Shown here: positions 22,335-49,250 of the stretch, piece by piece | Layout of the letters: the number at the start of each line of letters is the position of its first letter | Position numbering within the stretch: position 1 is the stretch's first letter | NCBI GenBank assembly: GCA_036785325.1 | Contig: JAXIVH010000032.1 | Span: forward strand, 3,737,155-3,801,154 | DNA: 64,000 bases | DNA from: Urophycis tenuis | Lineage: Eukaryota > Chordata > Actinopteri > Gadiformes > Phycidae | Reading direction: 5' to 3' | Notes under the pieces: generated by a model | The model's database searches: none | Seen by the model: the letters and a program-made list of their open reading frames with translations, nothing else | Told to the model about the DNA's origin: nothing | Made by a program: the position numbers and the translations under genes

Positions 22335-24484
22335 CCTTTCAACCCCGGTGGTTAAAAATAGCAGCCGGGGCCGCTAACCGCCAGACGCCAAAACAAGTGA
22401 CGGGACGACCAGCGGGGATTACCTAAAACCCACACGAGTGGCTCGGCTCAGGCAGCCACACGTTTTACGCGCAGTTAACTTAAGTCCACGATGAGTACGC
22501 AAACAACACCCGCACGCAGATGACTCAGCAGTTTACAGGACAGGTCGGGTGTCAGATTCACCCCCTGTTGATCATCAGCGTTTAGTGCTTTTCCTAACAT
22601 TTTGGTTCCTGGAGCCGAGAGGCCGGGACTGAACTTTGGGATGACGCCTCTGTTTACGGACAAACAGCGGATTATTAAAAAGGTTGTCATATCACAGCGT
22701 CTCCACAGCAAAGTTCAAAGGCACGCTGAATGACTGGTTGAGACGTCAGCCAGGCCCGATCGCGTCATCCCAACGCGTCGCTCAAACACGCGACACCAAG
22801 TTTATCGTTTGAGGACCGCCCCGGACTTTGGGGTCTGGGCTTGAAACGAGAGACCAGAGATGGTTTGATCCGCGTCAGACCGGCGGTCATGCTGAGCCCC
22901 TCAGAAGGTTTGATTGTGTTTTGTTTGTTATGCAGAAGAGCAGAATGGATGACATGCTAATGAGAGGCTACACAATGGGGTTGCGGTTTGTTTCTTCTGG
23001 CTCAATAGATGAGCAGAGGGCACGGTCTCATCCTGGGACTAAAAACATCGTTCAGCCATCTCCTCCTCTACCCCCCTGTTATCAAACTTCACAAAATGGC
23101 TTTCAACAACATGTTGAATAAACTACAGTGGATCATCAGGGAATTCATGAAACTTCACCCATCGCCCAAACGAACTTCATATAATGTACATATTTCCTTG
23201 TCACTATTATCATTGACATCAGATGAAGGAACAATTCATCACAGAAAGATTATGTAATAAAACTTGCTGTCCGTAGCCCGTATGTCCTCTCAAACTAATA
23301 AAACGTGTGTTACAATTCTGGCTGTGACCTCATGAATGTCGGACATCAACCTGGCCAACCACAGAACTGCAGTCCTGTAGGTCTGACCGCGTCCGGCGTC
23401 GCGGTTCTTATGAAGTCGTGGCCCGCCGGGACCAATCACTTGTGTTTCCTGAGCGGGATGACTCAAAGAGCGAGTGATGATTCACACTTTCTGAGGAAGT
23501 CCGTAGTGTCCAGGGATCAAAGTCATGGTTCCCAACCTGTAGATTTTTTTTTTTTTTTAAACCACACTGTGGTAACCGTCATCAGTGATGAGCAGTACTT
23601 TACATGCGGGTACAAGTCCTGAATCAGTCCGTTTGTATACACGGTTCAGATCTGTACCCTGTGAGACATTTCAGACCATTGAAATAATTGTTTCTATAAA
23701 AATAAAAAAAAAACCTCAACTAACTCATAGCTCATAAGTCCCAAACTCCAGGGACCACACATGCACATCAGTTGACCCCAGGGGGGGGGGTCCTGACCCC
23801 CAGGTTGGGGACACAGTGGATGCTAATGACGTCCGAGCTTTGGACAGGCTTCAGCCCCGCCCCACGTCCACCACGTATCCCATAGAGCTTCTGCTTGTTC
23901 TAGGTGTATCTGTCAGTGTCCCTTACATCTCCCTGCATTCAAACTAGCGCCTGATTCAAAGTGCTTTACAAGCTGCTTTTATGACACTATTTAGTGAATG
24001 AATGGCAGAGTCGCAGCCCGTATGGATCCAGTACTTTGGATGACATTACACTGAAGAACCGGTTGTCCTTTATGCTTCATATGCTAGATTGTGCATCATG
24101 CAGGGCAAGTAGGAATGTGCTCAGATATTGTAGACTGCTTACGCATTCAAAATACCATTCAAGTAGTGATGCATGATGATGACCTTTTTGTGTATTTCAT
24201 TGTGTCCGGATCATATTTTAATTGATTTAGACAACAAAATTGGATATTAATTAAGGCAATGTTTTTATTTTATATGAATAAATAAACACAATCGATGCTG
24301 ATATAGGATATATATATAGGGTGGTTTCTGAACCACTGTCACTGTAATCAAATGTCATGTTGACCATAACTCACCTTCTACAGGGAGTGCAGAGTTAAAC
24401 TAATTCTAATGTTGTCCCCTAAATATAAACACCTGACGTATGCATGTTCAAACACATAAACAAACAAGCACGTATGGCTCAGGG

Positions 24485-24561
<77 letters not shown>

Positions 24562-25237
24562 CGTGTGTGTGTCATTCCTCGGTGGCACCATACGCGTAGG
24601 CTACAATATATGTGCGGAATGTTCTTGTGTGAAACCAGGTAAGACGTTAGAATGGAGTGGCGTGATTCGACCAGTGTAACATCGAATCACTCGAACAGCT
24701 CAAAAACATCGCGTGTAGGGAGGCGGTAGCTGAGGTGACTCACAAACTATGATAAATTAGATCAAAATAATCCAGTATCAGCACGACTTGGACAGCTACA
24801 GTTAATAGTACAAAATGCATTCTGCAGCAGCATGTATATACCCATATACACTATATACTGATGGGTAAAAGAGAGGGATGGGAAGAGGGGAGTCGCTCAC
24901 ATATAAACAAACGTTTCTTTCCTAAGAGCAACTTCATTCTTTTTAGAAGAGAAAAAACAGACACAGTTTAGAACGCTATTTTTCCTTTTCTTTTTTACAT
25001 TGCGATTAAAGAGGTGACGTTCATACATTCTGGTACGAGTGGGGATTTTAGCGAACTAGTTGGAAAGCCCCTAATATTATTTTGTTAGCGGTTAACAGCG
25101 AGCCACCCGGCAGCCTCTCGGTCTGAGCGGGATGCAACACATGATGCACAAAACGCCTGGTACTTTCTAACTGTGGCAGTGTCGTTACTTATTCGTTACA
25201 TTTACCGTCCCAAACTATTAGAGAAAGAGTTGACTCA
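22335..25237. other. Intergenic DNA, no gene seen
   Basis: Moderately GC-rich to about 23600, then AT-rich. It contains a (TG)43 run at 24486-24572. No exon-like frame with splice sites could be matched to a family. Confidence 0.55.
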
Positions 25238-25604
25238 CCATCGTCAGTTCCCATTTGCCCATCTTGTCGGGTGTTTATGGAGCGTATCTTTTCATCGCCA
25301 AAAAAAGAATTCGTGCTATTTCACATAAAAAAAAACATACATACACGATGGTACATTTATGGCTCCATCGTGATATAAGTATTTTTTTCTTCTGCAATCT
25401 ACGTTTGCAACTACATTAATGTACATATATATTCAAAAACAAAAAGAGTTACTAACTAATGTTATCGTTACATCGCTGGCATTATAGATACGACGCCCCC
25501 TTTCCATTCACAACTGAGTGCAGAGACGTGACGTCTGGGAACAGAGTGACACCGGCTGCCTCCTCCACGCGTCTGTTTCGACCTGAAACTCCCCGGTCTT
25601 TATA
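25238..25604 (-). promoter_or_regulatory. Candidate minus-strand promoter and short first coding exon
   Basis: On the minus strand a TATAAA (25604-25599) is followed by about 330 bp and then an ATG in strong context (ACAAGATGG) near 25262. It encodes MGKWELTM before a consensus donor GTGAGT. A GACGTCACGTC stretch lies just downstream of the TATA element. I could not find convincing following exons at lower coordinates; the gap at 22135 could hide some. The product is unknown. It could equally be chance. Confidence 0.2.
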
Positions 25605-25699
25605 CTGTGGGTGGTAACTTTCGGTCTGCAGGGGGCGTGTCTCTGTGGAGGACCGGAAACCCCGTGACGCCGCGTTCGTTGTTTAAACCTACTTACCGT

Positions 25700-28600
25700 A
25701 ATGTGTTAGTGTTTGATTCCGTAGCCTTTTGTTTGAATTGCTGGTGAATAATATCGCCAGTTAAGTGCTTTCCGATGCACGTCTCCCGTTTGCTGTTCAA
25801 TAAAAAAGGCATCTTTGGGTCGACACCGGACACAGTCCACAGTGGGTTGTCCATTTATCGTCCTGTGGGCTTTGAAGTTAGATGTGTGACGTAATTTAGT
25901 GGTTTGCTTGTAGGCCCACGTGTGGTTTGTTTGTTTCAGTGTGTTTGTGTGTTGAGTGTTTGTCTTTTGTTTTTGGTCCCGTGTATGTGTGCGTGTGTAC
26001 ACGTGCGTGTGTGTCACTTCATAACGCTGCGGTGTGGTCAGACAATGGCACCCCTGATTATGTCATAGACTAATTTACTATTTAATTATTTGGCACTTTA
26101 GTCCAAATACATTTAAAGTATATGTGACTCCATGTGACTCTTCACCTCCAGTATCACACACTGGAGTCTATCTCAACAGTCACAGAGCAAACTGGGTAAT
26201 AGTAGCTCTGTAGCAAAGCAGCTTATAATCAGTCAATCGGTTCACTACATGGAGTTATTATTAAGATAACCCTGGGGAGCTGAGCTGAGCCCCCCCCCCC
26301 CCACACACACACACACACACACACGACACACACACATACACACGCCTTCGCACAGACACACGTATGCATAGAGACACACACACACACACACCCATACATA
26401 CACAACACACACACATACTTGGGATGTGTGACGTGTGGGGATTCCAAACCAGGGCCACATTCCAACCACGTGAGCGTTTCTCCAGGATCTCTTGAGATGC
26501 TGAGGAGTGAAGACCTACGCACTGGAATAACAAGTCCACATTCCTCTTGCCAACAGGTAAACGTCCAGGTTACACCACATCCTGTACAGGGAAATGAACA
26601 GGACTGCAGTCTGAATGTCTGCATCCTATTTCCCTTGACCTTCCTGCTAAATATCCAGATGTGTTCTTCGATTTCCATTGTGCTCCATTGTACTGTGACA
26701 ATGGTGAGACTCGTGCAACGTCATCAGACGTTTCCATATCATGCTGCTCCATTGCCGCACATTATCAACCGGCTTGGCTTTAAAGTCTTTAGGTAGCGAT
26801 GGGGCAGATCTTCAACAGTTGCCTTGATGACGCCGTCCATTGGCTGGAGTGTTTTTGAACATCGTAAGGCCGCGGCCACACTGGAGAGGGATCGCTGCCC
26901 ACGAAACACAAGCGTGAACGACCCGATGACCTTTCCTCTCGCTCCACCCCTAACGGCTTCACCACCTCGTCTCCTCGAGGGTGTAGCGAGCGAGCGATGG
27001 GAGGGAGGATGGAGGACACAAGTCCTGAAACACAACCTTGGCTCTACGGCAGAGAGCCTCGCAGGCCAGCGATGGCAGTCATTTTCTGGAAGGTCGAATC
27101 ATTTGGTCGACGATCAGGAAAAGGAGTGTATCTGTGGGACAGACAAGCTGTCCCAGTGTAATGCATCTTAACAACGGCTCCTCATCACTCTGCAGTGGCC
27201 ACAGTCAGCGTCATCGCCTTGGCTTCAAGGATTGCAGATTATAAGCTTATTCAGGGCCGGAATAACGTGCGATTTCACTTCTATCTTTTGGGGCGTTAAA
27301 CTAATGCTGTGCGTGTGTGGCTGAGAAAGAGAGAGGGAGAGCAAGAGTGAAAGAGGGAAAGAGAGAGAGAGTGTGTGCGTGTGAGAGAGAGAGAGAGATC
27401 GAGTGCTTTGATTCTTTTGTAGTACTGATATGAATGCTCCACGCCCTTGCTGAACATTTGTTCAAACATTTTTTTTTATAAACGTGTGAGTGTAAAATCA
27501 TCTTGCCGCTGAAAGCGTCACATGAAAATATCCTCCCACCAGATAAAATACAAAGTAAACACATTACATTTACATTGATCTAAACACTGCATGCCAATTG
27601 AATTCAGCCATCATGATAAACTCAGCTTAGCAGAAAACGTATTTTTGACAGAAACCCCTTTAAACTTGTGGTTACCTTGAGTCACTTTGATCAAACTGAA
27701 AAAAATGAAAGAGAAAATGTAAGGTCAAGGGATGATTTCGAAGAAGACATGTGCGGCTGGATGGCCTCGTTGACTTCATACGATGTGTGTCCTGCATGAG
27801 GACCAAGAACTCTCGCTGCACAACACAACAACTCTCAAGGCTGTTCGGGAGAGACGTCGCTGCACTGGGGGGTTGACATTAGCATGAGGCCTCCATTGAG
27901 CGGACCGACCGGGCCCCGGGGCGAAGGAGCGCGGCAACAAAGATGTTTGTGCTGCCGGTTGTCCTACGGAGGTTCTCTGAGCGTCACAAGGGCTCCGTTA
28001 CCATGGGACACATCACATCTCAACACTGTTGTTGAAAACACGTCACGGGAGTCTGTGGACTGGAATCTACATTTCCCCATTCCAACAACACGAGGTGTGG
28101 TTTGTTGTCTTTTAAAAAAAAAAAATTCTTAAATTTGGTTGCTTAAAAAAAAGAATGTCCAAGAAATAAAGAACAAATGTGCAAAAATATGTTACAAAAA
28201 AACTTTTTAATGACTATTACCGTAGGAACCGTGTCATACCATCACCAGATTGTAGCTGGTAAACAACCTGCTCTCTGCGGCAACATCCGTGATTTCAAAG
28301 GCTGACTGGATCGATCTGAAGCATGTAGCCGCAGTGTTTGCTCCAGATTGTGATCACCGGGCAAAGAACTGAGTCAGGCTAATTTTGCTAACAAAGGCGT
28401 CGACAGAATGGGCGCCATGTGTTTAAACCGACGTCGGTGCTGGGAGGAGAAAGCCGCCACACACACACAGCTAACGTTTCACGAAATTCGGTAAATAAAT
28501 GTTACCAGTGCATTTTAAAACGCATTGTGTATGTGTATTACGCACGTTGTATCCCGCATTTGTAAACGATGTATCTACGACGACGCCTTGTATTCTCATA

Positions 28601-29090
28601 ATGGATTCAGGACATTTTCGTCAGGGGCTAAACGAACGTCGAGTGAATGCACGATAAATAAAAATGTTTTTCGATCTCCGCTAGGTGACTTGTCCTGAGA
28701 ATCAACCACAACACTCAGCCGTCGCCCTGGTGACGCGAGATGGCTGAGCAGCACATTTCCACCCACGTGTTGCGGACTACGCCCAGTATTGACAGAAAGA
28801 TATGCAAATCGCCGGATTGAAAACGTGGCTGTTGCCAACGGTCCACGTTCAACCCTTTACTGGCACATGGTGAGGATTCCTGCTCCGTACGTACACAGCC
28901 GTTAACATGCCACACATGCCTGTGGGCTCAGCCCTGGTGGACGCGGTGACGAAGCGCAGGGCAGAGCGATCACACCTTTCACGTTTACCCTTTGGGTTCG
29001 CTAACTACGTTGTTGGTGCTTCATTTTGTGTGTAAGGACCCTTATCATGCTACTGAAGAGGTTTGGTGCTATTTTGAGCAATATTAGTGG
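25700..29090. other. Intergenic DNA, no gene seen
   Basis: Contains a C13 run followed by CA repeats at 26290-26415 and GA repeats near 27325-27395. Short open frames here resemble nothing I recognise. Confidence 0.55.
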
Positions 29091-29097
29091 TTAAAAT

Positions 29098-29520
29098 TAG
29101 CCTGGGAATTCCCATGCTGCTTTGCGCGCGATTTCATTCTCACTGCAAAGACCAGGGAACCAATCACAGAACGGGGGGGGCAGCAATACGATGACGACGT
29201 CTATGCACGACACCGAAGCTTGTAGCGTGTTAATCCAACATGGCAGCGGACACAACGTTACCGTTCGATGCAGCTTTAGAAAGTGTATTAAGTAGCTTTT
29301 GTAGCAATTAATTTAATTTTAGTAGCTAATTTTTAGTAGCAATTGGCTATGAATCGCGCGCAAAGCAGCATGTGAAGAACCAGACGCCATTTGATAGACA
29401 TTCGTAGCGGCCAATAAACGGCTCTAGGCATTCGTAAACCACGCCTCAAATACGAGAAAATGCACACCTAGTTCCCAGACCACCATCTCATCGAGATGTG
29501 GACGCGTCAGCCAGGCTAGG
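29098..29520. mobile_element. Small inverted-repeat transposon (MITE-like)
   Basis: Outer ends TAGCCTGG (29099-29106) and CCAGGCTA (29511-29518) are inverted. Inside them CATGCTGCTTTGCGCGCGATT (29113-29133) is matched by its exact reverse complement at 29352-29372. No coding capacity. Family not determined. Confidence 0.65.
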
Positions 29521-29712
29521 TTAAAATATGCCGTTGTGGATGCGTTAGGCGCGTTGCCCCCATCTAATCAGTGTTAGCGCTATGGGGCTGTTAGCGTCTT
29601 TCGAGGCTTTCTCGATGCATGGGTGATCACTGAAAAAAATTGTCTCGATGGCTTATTTGATGTGTTTTCATGGCGAAAAAGACTATGGGGTCCATTTACG
29701 CCAGACTTACAC

Positions 29713-30234
29713 TTTAAGGCTGGGGGGGTTATGCTTCATTTATGCTTCCGCGTTGATGCAACGCTGGGGGGTTATAAGGACCCTTCACGTCCAAGGCAAG
29801 GGCCTGACATGCACCTCCCAAAAATCCTAGACGCACGTCGAGGCGACGCAACACCAACGCAGCGGCTTTGGCTGTGATTGGTCTGCGAACTACAGTCGCT
29901 GGAGATCGCTTTTTCGGTTTCCCCTCGTAAAAACCGCCACGGTGTGATAAATGCTTCGACTGATTGGCGACAACATATCGTTCATATACCGAAATGAAGG
30001 CAAAATATAACTTTTGCCTTCATTTCGGTAAACTTTTTTTTTCAACTCGCTAGTAATCCGTATGTAATGACCAGAATGGTCATTCTGGTCCCTCTACCGG
30101 TGTGGCATTGAATTGCATTTCGACATGTAAACCCCACACAGAACCATCACGAGCTCATGACTGCGTCCGGGCAACTGCTTGGCCATTGTGTGATCACTAC
30201 GTAATCCCTACGCGGAAGCATAACCCAGCTTTAA
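29713..30234. mobile_element. Second inverted-repeat transposon with internal hairpins (Harbinger/ISL2EU-like)
   Basis: Left end TTTAAGGCTGG ... GGTTATGCTT ... ATGCTTCCGCG is mirrored by the right end CGCGGAAGCATAACCCAGCTTTAA. Each end borders TTAA, so the duplication could be TTA/TAA or TTAA. Inside are a perfect 19-bp hairpin (29987-30005 with 30012-30030, 6-base loop) and a 10-bp one (30069-30078 with 30081-30090). No transposase frame is present, so it depends on a partner element. Family name is a guess from the GGGTTATGCTT-type ends. Confidence 0.65.
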
Positions 30235-31115
30235 CACCGCGTGAGGTCGCTGGACGGCCTGAATGTCTGGGGAAAGAGAAACGCCCACACCGGTTAGCAG
30301 TACAAAAAAATGAATACGTTTTATTTCAGAAACAACGTTGAACACAACTCCACAGGGAAACACAAGAGCGCACATCAAGCCTACAGCAGTACTTTCTTCC
30401 GAAGCTACTCCAATGTTAAACTTTAACACGGTAAGCTTTAATGTCACAACTCTGAGCCTTTTCCACCGTGGGTCAGCGGAAACACTTACAAAACCGATAA
30501 CAAAAGTCTTTGGCGTCAACAGGGTGGAATATTGCCCCCCCCCAAAAAAATAAAGATATTGAGAAACAGCAAGTTACATTGTGAGCTTTGGAGTTAATGT
30601 AACAATCTCCAATATAATAAAAAAATATTTTTAAATAACCAATCCTCTAATAAACAAGAATATACACACCAAACCTAAACTGTTAATTGGCTTCAAAATA
30701 CACAAATCCTCAAATCAGCCTCATGCTCTATGACACTAAACACCGGGCAGCGCTGCGTCAGAACAACAGAGTGGATAAAAGTGAACAGCGGGTGGAACCG
30801 CAGCACATTAAAAACCTTTGTTTGGGAACGGCAGAGACGCCCACCTCCCCCCCCCCCCCCCCCCGCTTCGCCCTCAGGGGACGGCGGCTGTCAGCGAACA
30901 CACACAAAGCTTTGACACGTCAGGTTCAGGTCAGACATTAGAACAAGAGTGCCTGCCGATTGTCAAACAAAAACAAAAAAACAGGCACTTGGTGGCAACA
31001 GCAAGTTGCCTGCTTGCTGTTGCAAAAGTCCCTGCTTTTTAAAAATGACCTTAAAAGACAACTGGACTGAAACTGAAAGTCAAACATGTCAGTTGGCCGG
31101 GCGGCGGAGGGCGGA
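30235..31115 (-). other. Probable 3' UTR of slc44a2 (distal last exon)
   Basis: No coding sequence. On the minus strand an AATAAA lies at 30325-30320, about 790 bases after the stop codon at 31118-31116, and just before the neighbouring transposon. A C-rich run sits at 30846-30864. Confidence 0.45.
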
Positions 31116-45779
<14,664 letters not shown>

Positions 45780-46325
45780 TTCTGTACTTCCAAGTGCCGA
45801 ATTAAAATAAACTGTGGTGGTTAAACAACTCCCTTCCCTCCACGGCGCTCTGTCTCTGTCTCTCTCTCCCTCTGAGGCTGTTTGAGTGGGCAAGCAAGGC
45901 GTGTTCCTATGTGGAGAGCGAGGAGCAGGTATCGTGGAAGGGAGAAACTTGTCCAACCTGTATCTGAAGAGCACAGAGAACAGACCGATGGCTCCACCCA
46001 CTGCCTCTACCCTGCCTGCGAGGGCTGCGCCCCCGTCTCTCCATCTCTCGTCTACCTAGTCCGACCATCTAGATCTCCCTCCCCCTCGGTGGGCTGTCTC
46101 TCTGGCGGCCTTCCTCCCGTTCTGTTCTCCTGGGTCTTTGTGTCTTCCTCCCTGCTGCCAGGCCAGGGTGTAGCTTACAGAGGGACAGCAGGTAGACTGA
46201 AACAAGGCGTGGAGCGCGGCTACAGAACGCTGTTTGTTTTCCCTTGCCACTCCCCCCCCCCCATGTTTTCTAGTTTATTGTTTGGAAGAGACGAAGACTG
46301 GGAGACATACCAACCAGAGAGGGAG

Positions 46326-46366
<41 letters not shown>

Positions 46367-47365
46367 CCAGAGGGAGTTACCAGAGGGAGTAAATGGATGG
46401 TGGGATATTGCAAAATACCAAGCAGAATACTCAGTCAGAGTAGAAACATGTGTCAAGAGGAAACAAACAACAGGATCAACATCCACAGATTTTCCAGGGA
46501 AATGTGGTTAGGATGAGTGGGAGGAGCTTTGGGCAGTGGGCGGGGCCTGATTGGGACTGATTGGAAACAGGTGTGCTGGACGGAATCGACCTCACCAGGG
46601 ATTTGAGGGGCTAACGAGCGACCGGGCCATCATTTCTAACCAATCATGTCACTCTCAATACAACAATCAACTCTCATACAAAAGTCTGATCTTGAGGAAA
46701 GGAAGACTTCAGCCCTTTATGTGATTGCATCTATAGATTTATACACGAATGAGTGAGTGACGCAGTGAGTAGGTCTCATGCTCAGCCTGATCAAGTGTGG
46801 GAAAGTTTTTCTGCCATCTAGTGGCCATGTGTCAGTACTCTCACGGTTGCATACAGAACCCACACTAATAAATTCTGACTTGACAGAATGCATTAACTCA
46901 GGTTAATTACATCTCTCACTGTGATCATTTGGAGTTGAAAGCCTCAACACAAAGAAATCCCACCAGAGACATGAACAAATCAACTTTTTAAACATGTTAT
47001 ACAGATAGCATTTTAAGTGATTTGCATGCATTTTATTTGTATAGGCCCTATATTTGTATCTACATGCATGAGTGAGTTTCCCTTGCGGGACAATAACATA
47101 AACTGAACTGTTCTGCAAAGTATTTTTCCAGAACCTGGCACAATGAAAAATTTCCACTGAGAATGACTGGAACTTTCCATCCCTCCACCAGGTTTCTCTT
47201 GTTCCACTGTAGCTTAATGAGCAGAACCACCACAGAGCCAACACGACCGGAGCCAATGCAATTCTTCCGCCCACAGAATAACCGCTCCGTCTGTACGATA
47301 CAGAAGACGCTGGCTGCTGTTCTGCAAGGCAGACTTCAAAGTAACGTTCTGCCAGTAGAGCCGCC
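45780..47365. other. slc44a2 5' flank and intergenic DNA
   Basis: The slc44a2 5' UTR probably lies within the first 100-150 bp, where the sense strand carries a GAGAGACAGAG-rich leader; no TATA box is evident. Further on are a C-rich run (46249-46261) and a GA run (46329-46364). No gene seen. Confidence 0.5.
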
Positions 47366-49250
47366 AAGCAAGCTGCTCCACAACAGAGAGTTTACTGCAC
47401 CGCAGCGTGGCTGTCCAGAGCAGAGGGTTTACTGCACCGCAGCGTGGCTGTCCAGAGCAGAGGGTTTACTGCACCGCAGCGTGGCTGTCCAGAGCAGAGG
47501 GTTTACTGCACCTTGGCTGTCCAGAGCAGAGGGTTTACTGCACCGCAGCGTGGCTGTCCAGAGCAGAGGGTTTACTGCACCGCAGCGTGGCTGTCCAGAG
47601 CAGAGGGTTTACTGCACCGCAGCGTGGCTGTCCAGAGCAGAGGGTTTACTGCACCGCAGCGTGGCTGTCCAGAGCAGAGGGTTTACTGCACCGTGGCTGT
47701 CCAGAGCAGAGGGTTTACTGCACCGTGGCTGTCCAGAGCAGAGGGTTTACTGCACCGCAGCGTGGCTGTCCAGAGCAGAGGGTTTACTGCACCGCAGCGT
47801 GGCTGTCCAGAGCAGAGGGTTTACTGCACCGTGGCTGTCCAGAGCAGAGGGTTTACTGCACCGCAGCGTGGCTGTCCAGAGCAGAGGGTTTACTGCACCG
47901 CAGCGTGGCTGTCCAGAGCAGAGGGTTTACTGCACCGCAGCGTGGCTGTCCAGAGCAGAGGGTTTACTGCACCGCAGCGTGGCTGTCCAGAGCAGAGGGT
48001 TTACTGCACCGCAGCGTGGCTGTCCAGAGCAGAGGGTTTACTGCACCGCAGCGTGGCTGTCCAGAGCAGAGGGTTTACTGCACAGTGCCGTGGCTGTCCA
48101 GAGCAGAGGGTTTACTGCACCACAGCGTGGCTGTCCAGAGCAGAGGGTTTACTGCACCGCAGCGTGGCTGTCCAGAGCAGAGGGTTTACTGCACCGTGGC
48201 TGTCCAGAGCAGAGGGTTTACTGCACCGCAGCGTGGCTGTCCAGAGCAGAGGGTTTACTGCACCGCAGCGTGGCTGTCCAGAGCAGAGGGTTTACTGCAC
48301 CGCAGCGTGGCTGTCCAGAGCAGAGGGTTTACTGCACCGCAGCGTGGCTGTCCAGAGCAGAGGGTTTACTGCACCGCAGCGTGGCTGTCCAGAGCAGAGG
48401 GTTTACTGCACCGCAGCGTGGCTGTCCAGAGCAGAGGGTTTACTGCACCGCAGCATGGCTGTCCAGAGCAGAGGGTTTACTGCACCGCAGCATGGCTGTC
48501 CAGAGCAGAGGGTTTACTGCACCGCAGCGTGGCTGTCCAGAGCAGAGGGTTTACTGCACCGCAGCGTGGCTGTCCAGAGCAGAGGGTTTACTGCGCCGTG
48601 GCTGTCCAGAGCAGAGGGTTTACTGCACCGTGGCTGTCCAGAGCAGAGGGTTTACTGCAGCATGGCTGTCCAGAGCAGAGGGTTTACTGCACCGCAGCGT
48701 GGATGTCCAGAGCAGAGGGTTTACTGCACCGTGGCTGTCCAGAGCAGAGGGTTTACTGCAGCATGGCTGTCCAGAGCAGAGGGTTTACTGCACCGCAGCG
48801 TGGATGTCCAGAGCAGAGGGTTTACTGCACCGCAGCGTGGCTGTCCAGAGCAGAGGGTTTACTGCAGCGTGGCTGTCCAGAGCAGAGGGTTTACTGCACA
48901 GTGCCGTGGCTGTCCAGAGCAGAGGGTATACTGCGCCTTGGCTGTCCAGAGCAGAGGGTTTACTGCACCGCAGCGTGGCTGTCCAGAGCAGAGGGTTTAC
49001 TGCACAGTGCCGTGGCTGTCCAGAGCAGAGGGTTTACTGCACCGTGGCTGTCCAGAGCAGAGGGTTTACTGCGCCGTGGCTGTCCAGAGCAGAGGGTTTA
49101 CTGCACCGTGGCTGTCCAGAGCAGAGGGTTTACTGCACCATGGCTGGCCAGAGCAGAGGGTTTACTGCACTGTGGCTGTCCAGAGCAGAGGGTTTACTGC
49201 ACTGTGGCTGTCCAGAGCAGAGGGTTTACTGCACAGCACCGTGGCTGTCC
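47366..49250. repeat. 37/32-bp minisatellite of about fifty units
   Basis: Unit GTGGCTGTCCAGAGCAGAGG plus GTTTACTGCACCGCAGC (37 bp); a 32-bp form lacks GCAGC, and a second 37-bp form carries CACAGTGCC. The first copy is degenerate (CTCCACAACAGAGAGTTTAC), so the array probably grew from that flank. Variants (CATGGCTG, GTGGATGTCC, TGCGCC) cluster in the last third. Because the unit has no stop codon in any plus-strand frame, all three frames stay open for 600-700 codons. I do not regard these as genes. Confidence 0.97.

Noticed and set aside
45882..46511. 209-codon plus-strand open frame upstream of slc44a2
   Set aside because: Low-complexity Arg/Glu/Ser content, runs through a GA repeat, and opposite to the slc44a2 leader; no family resemblance.
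47366..49250. CRISPR-like array (repeats near 37 bp)
   Set aside because: Units are contiguous with no unique spacers, and the window is a vertebrate genome.
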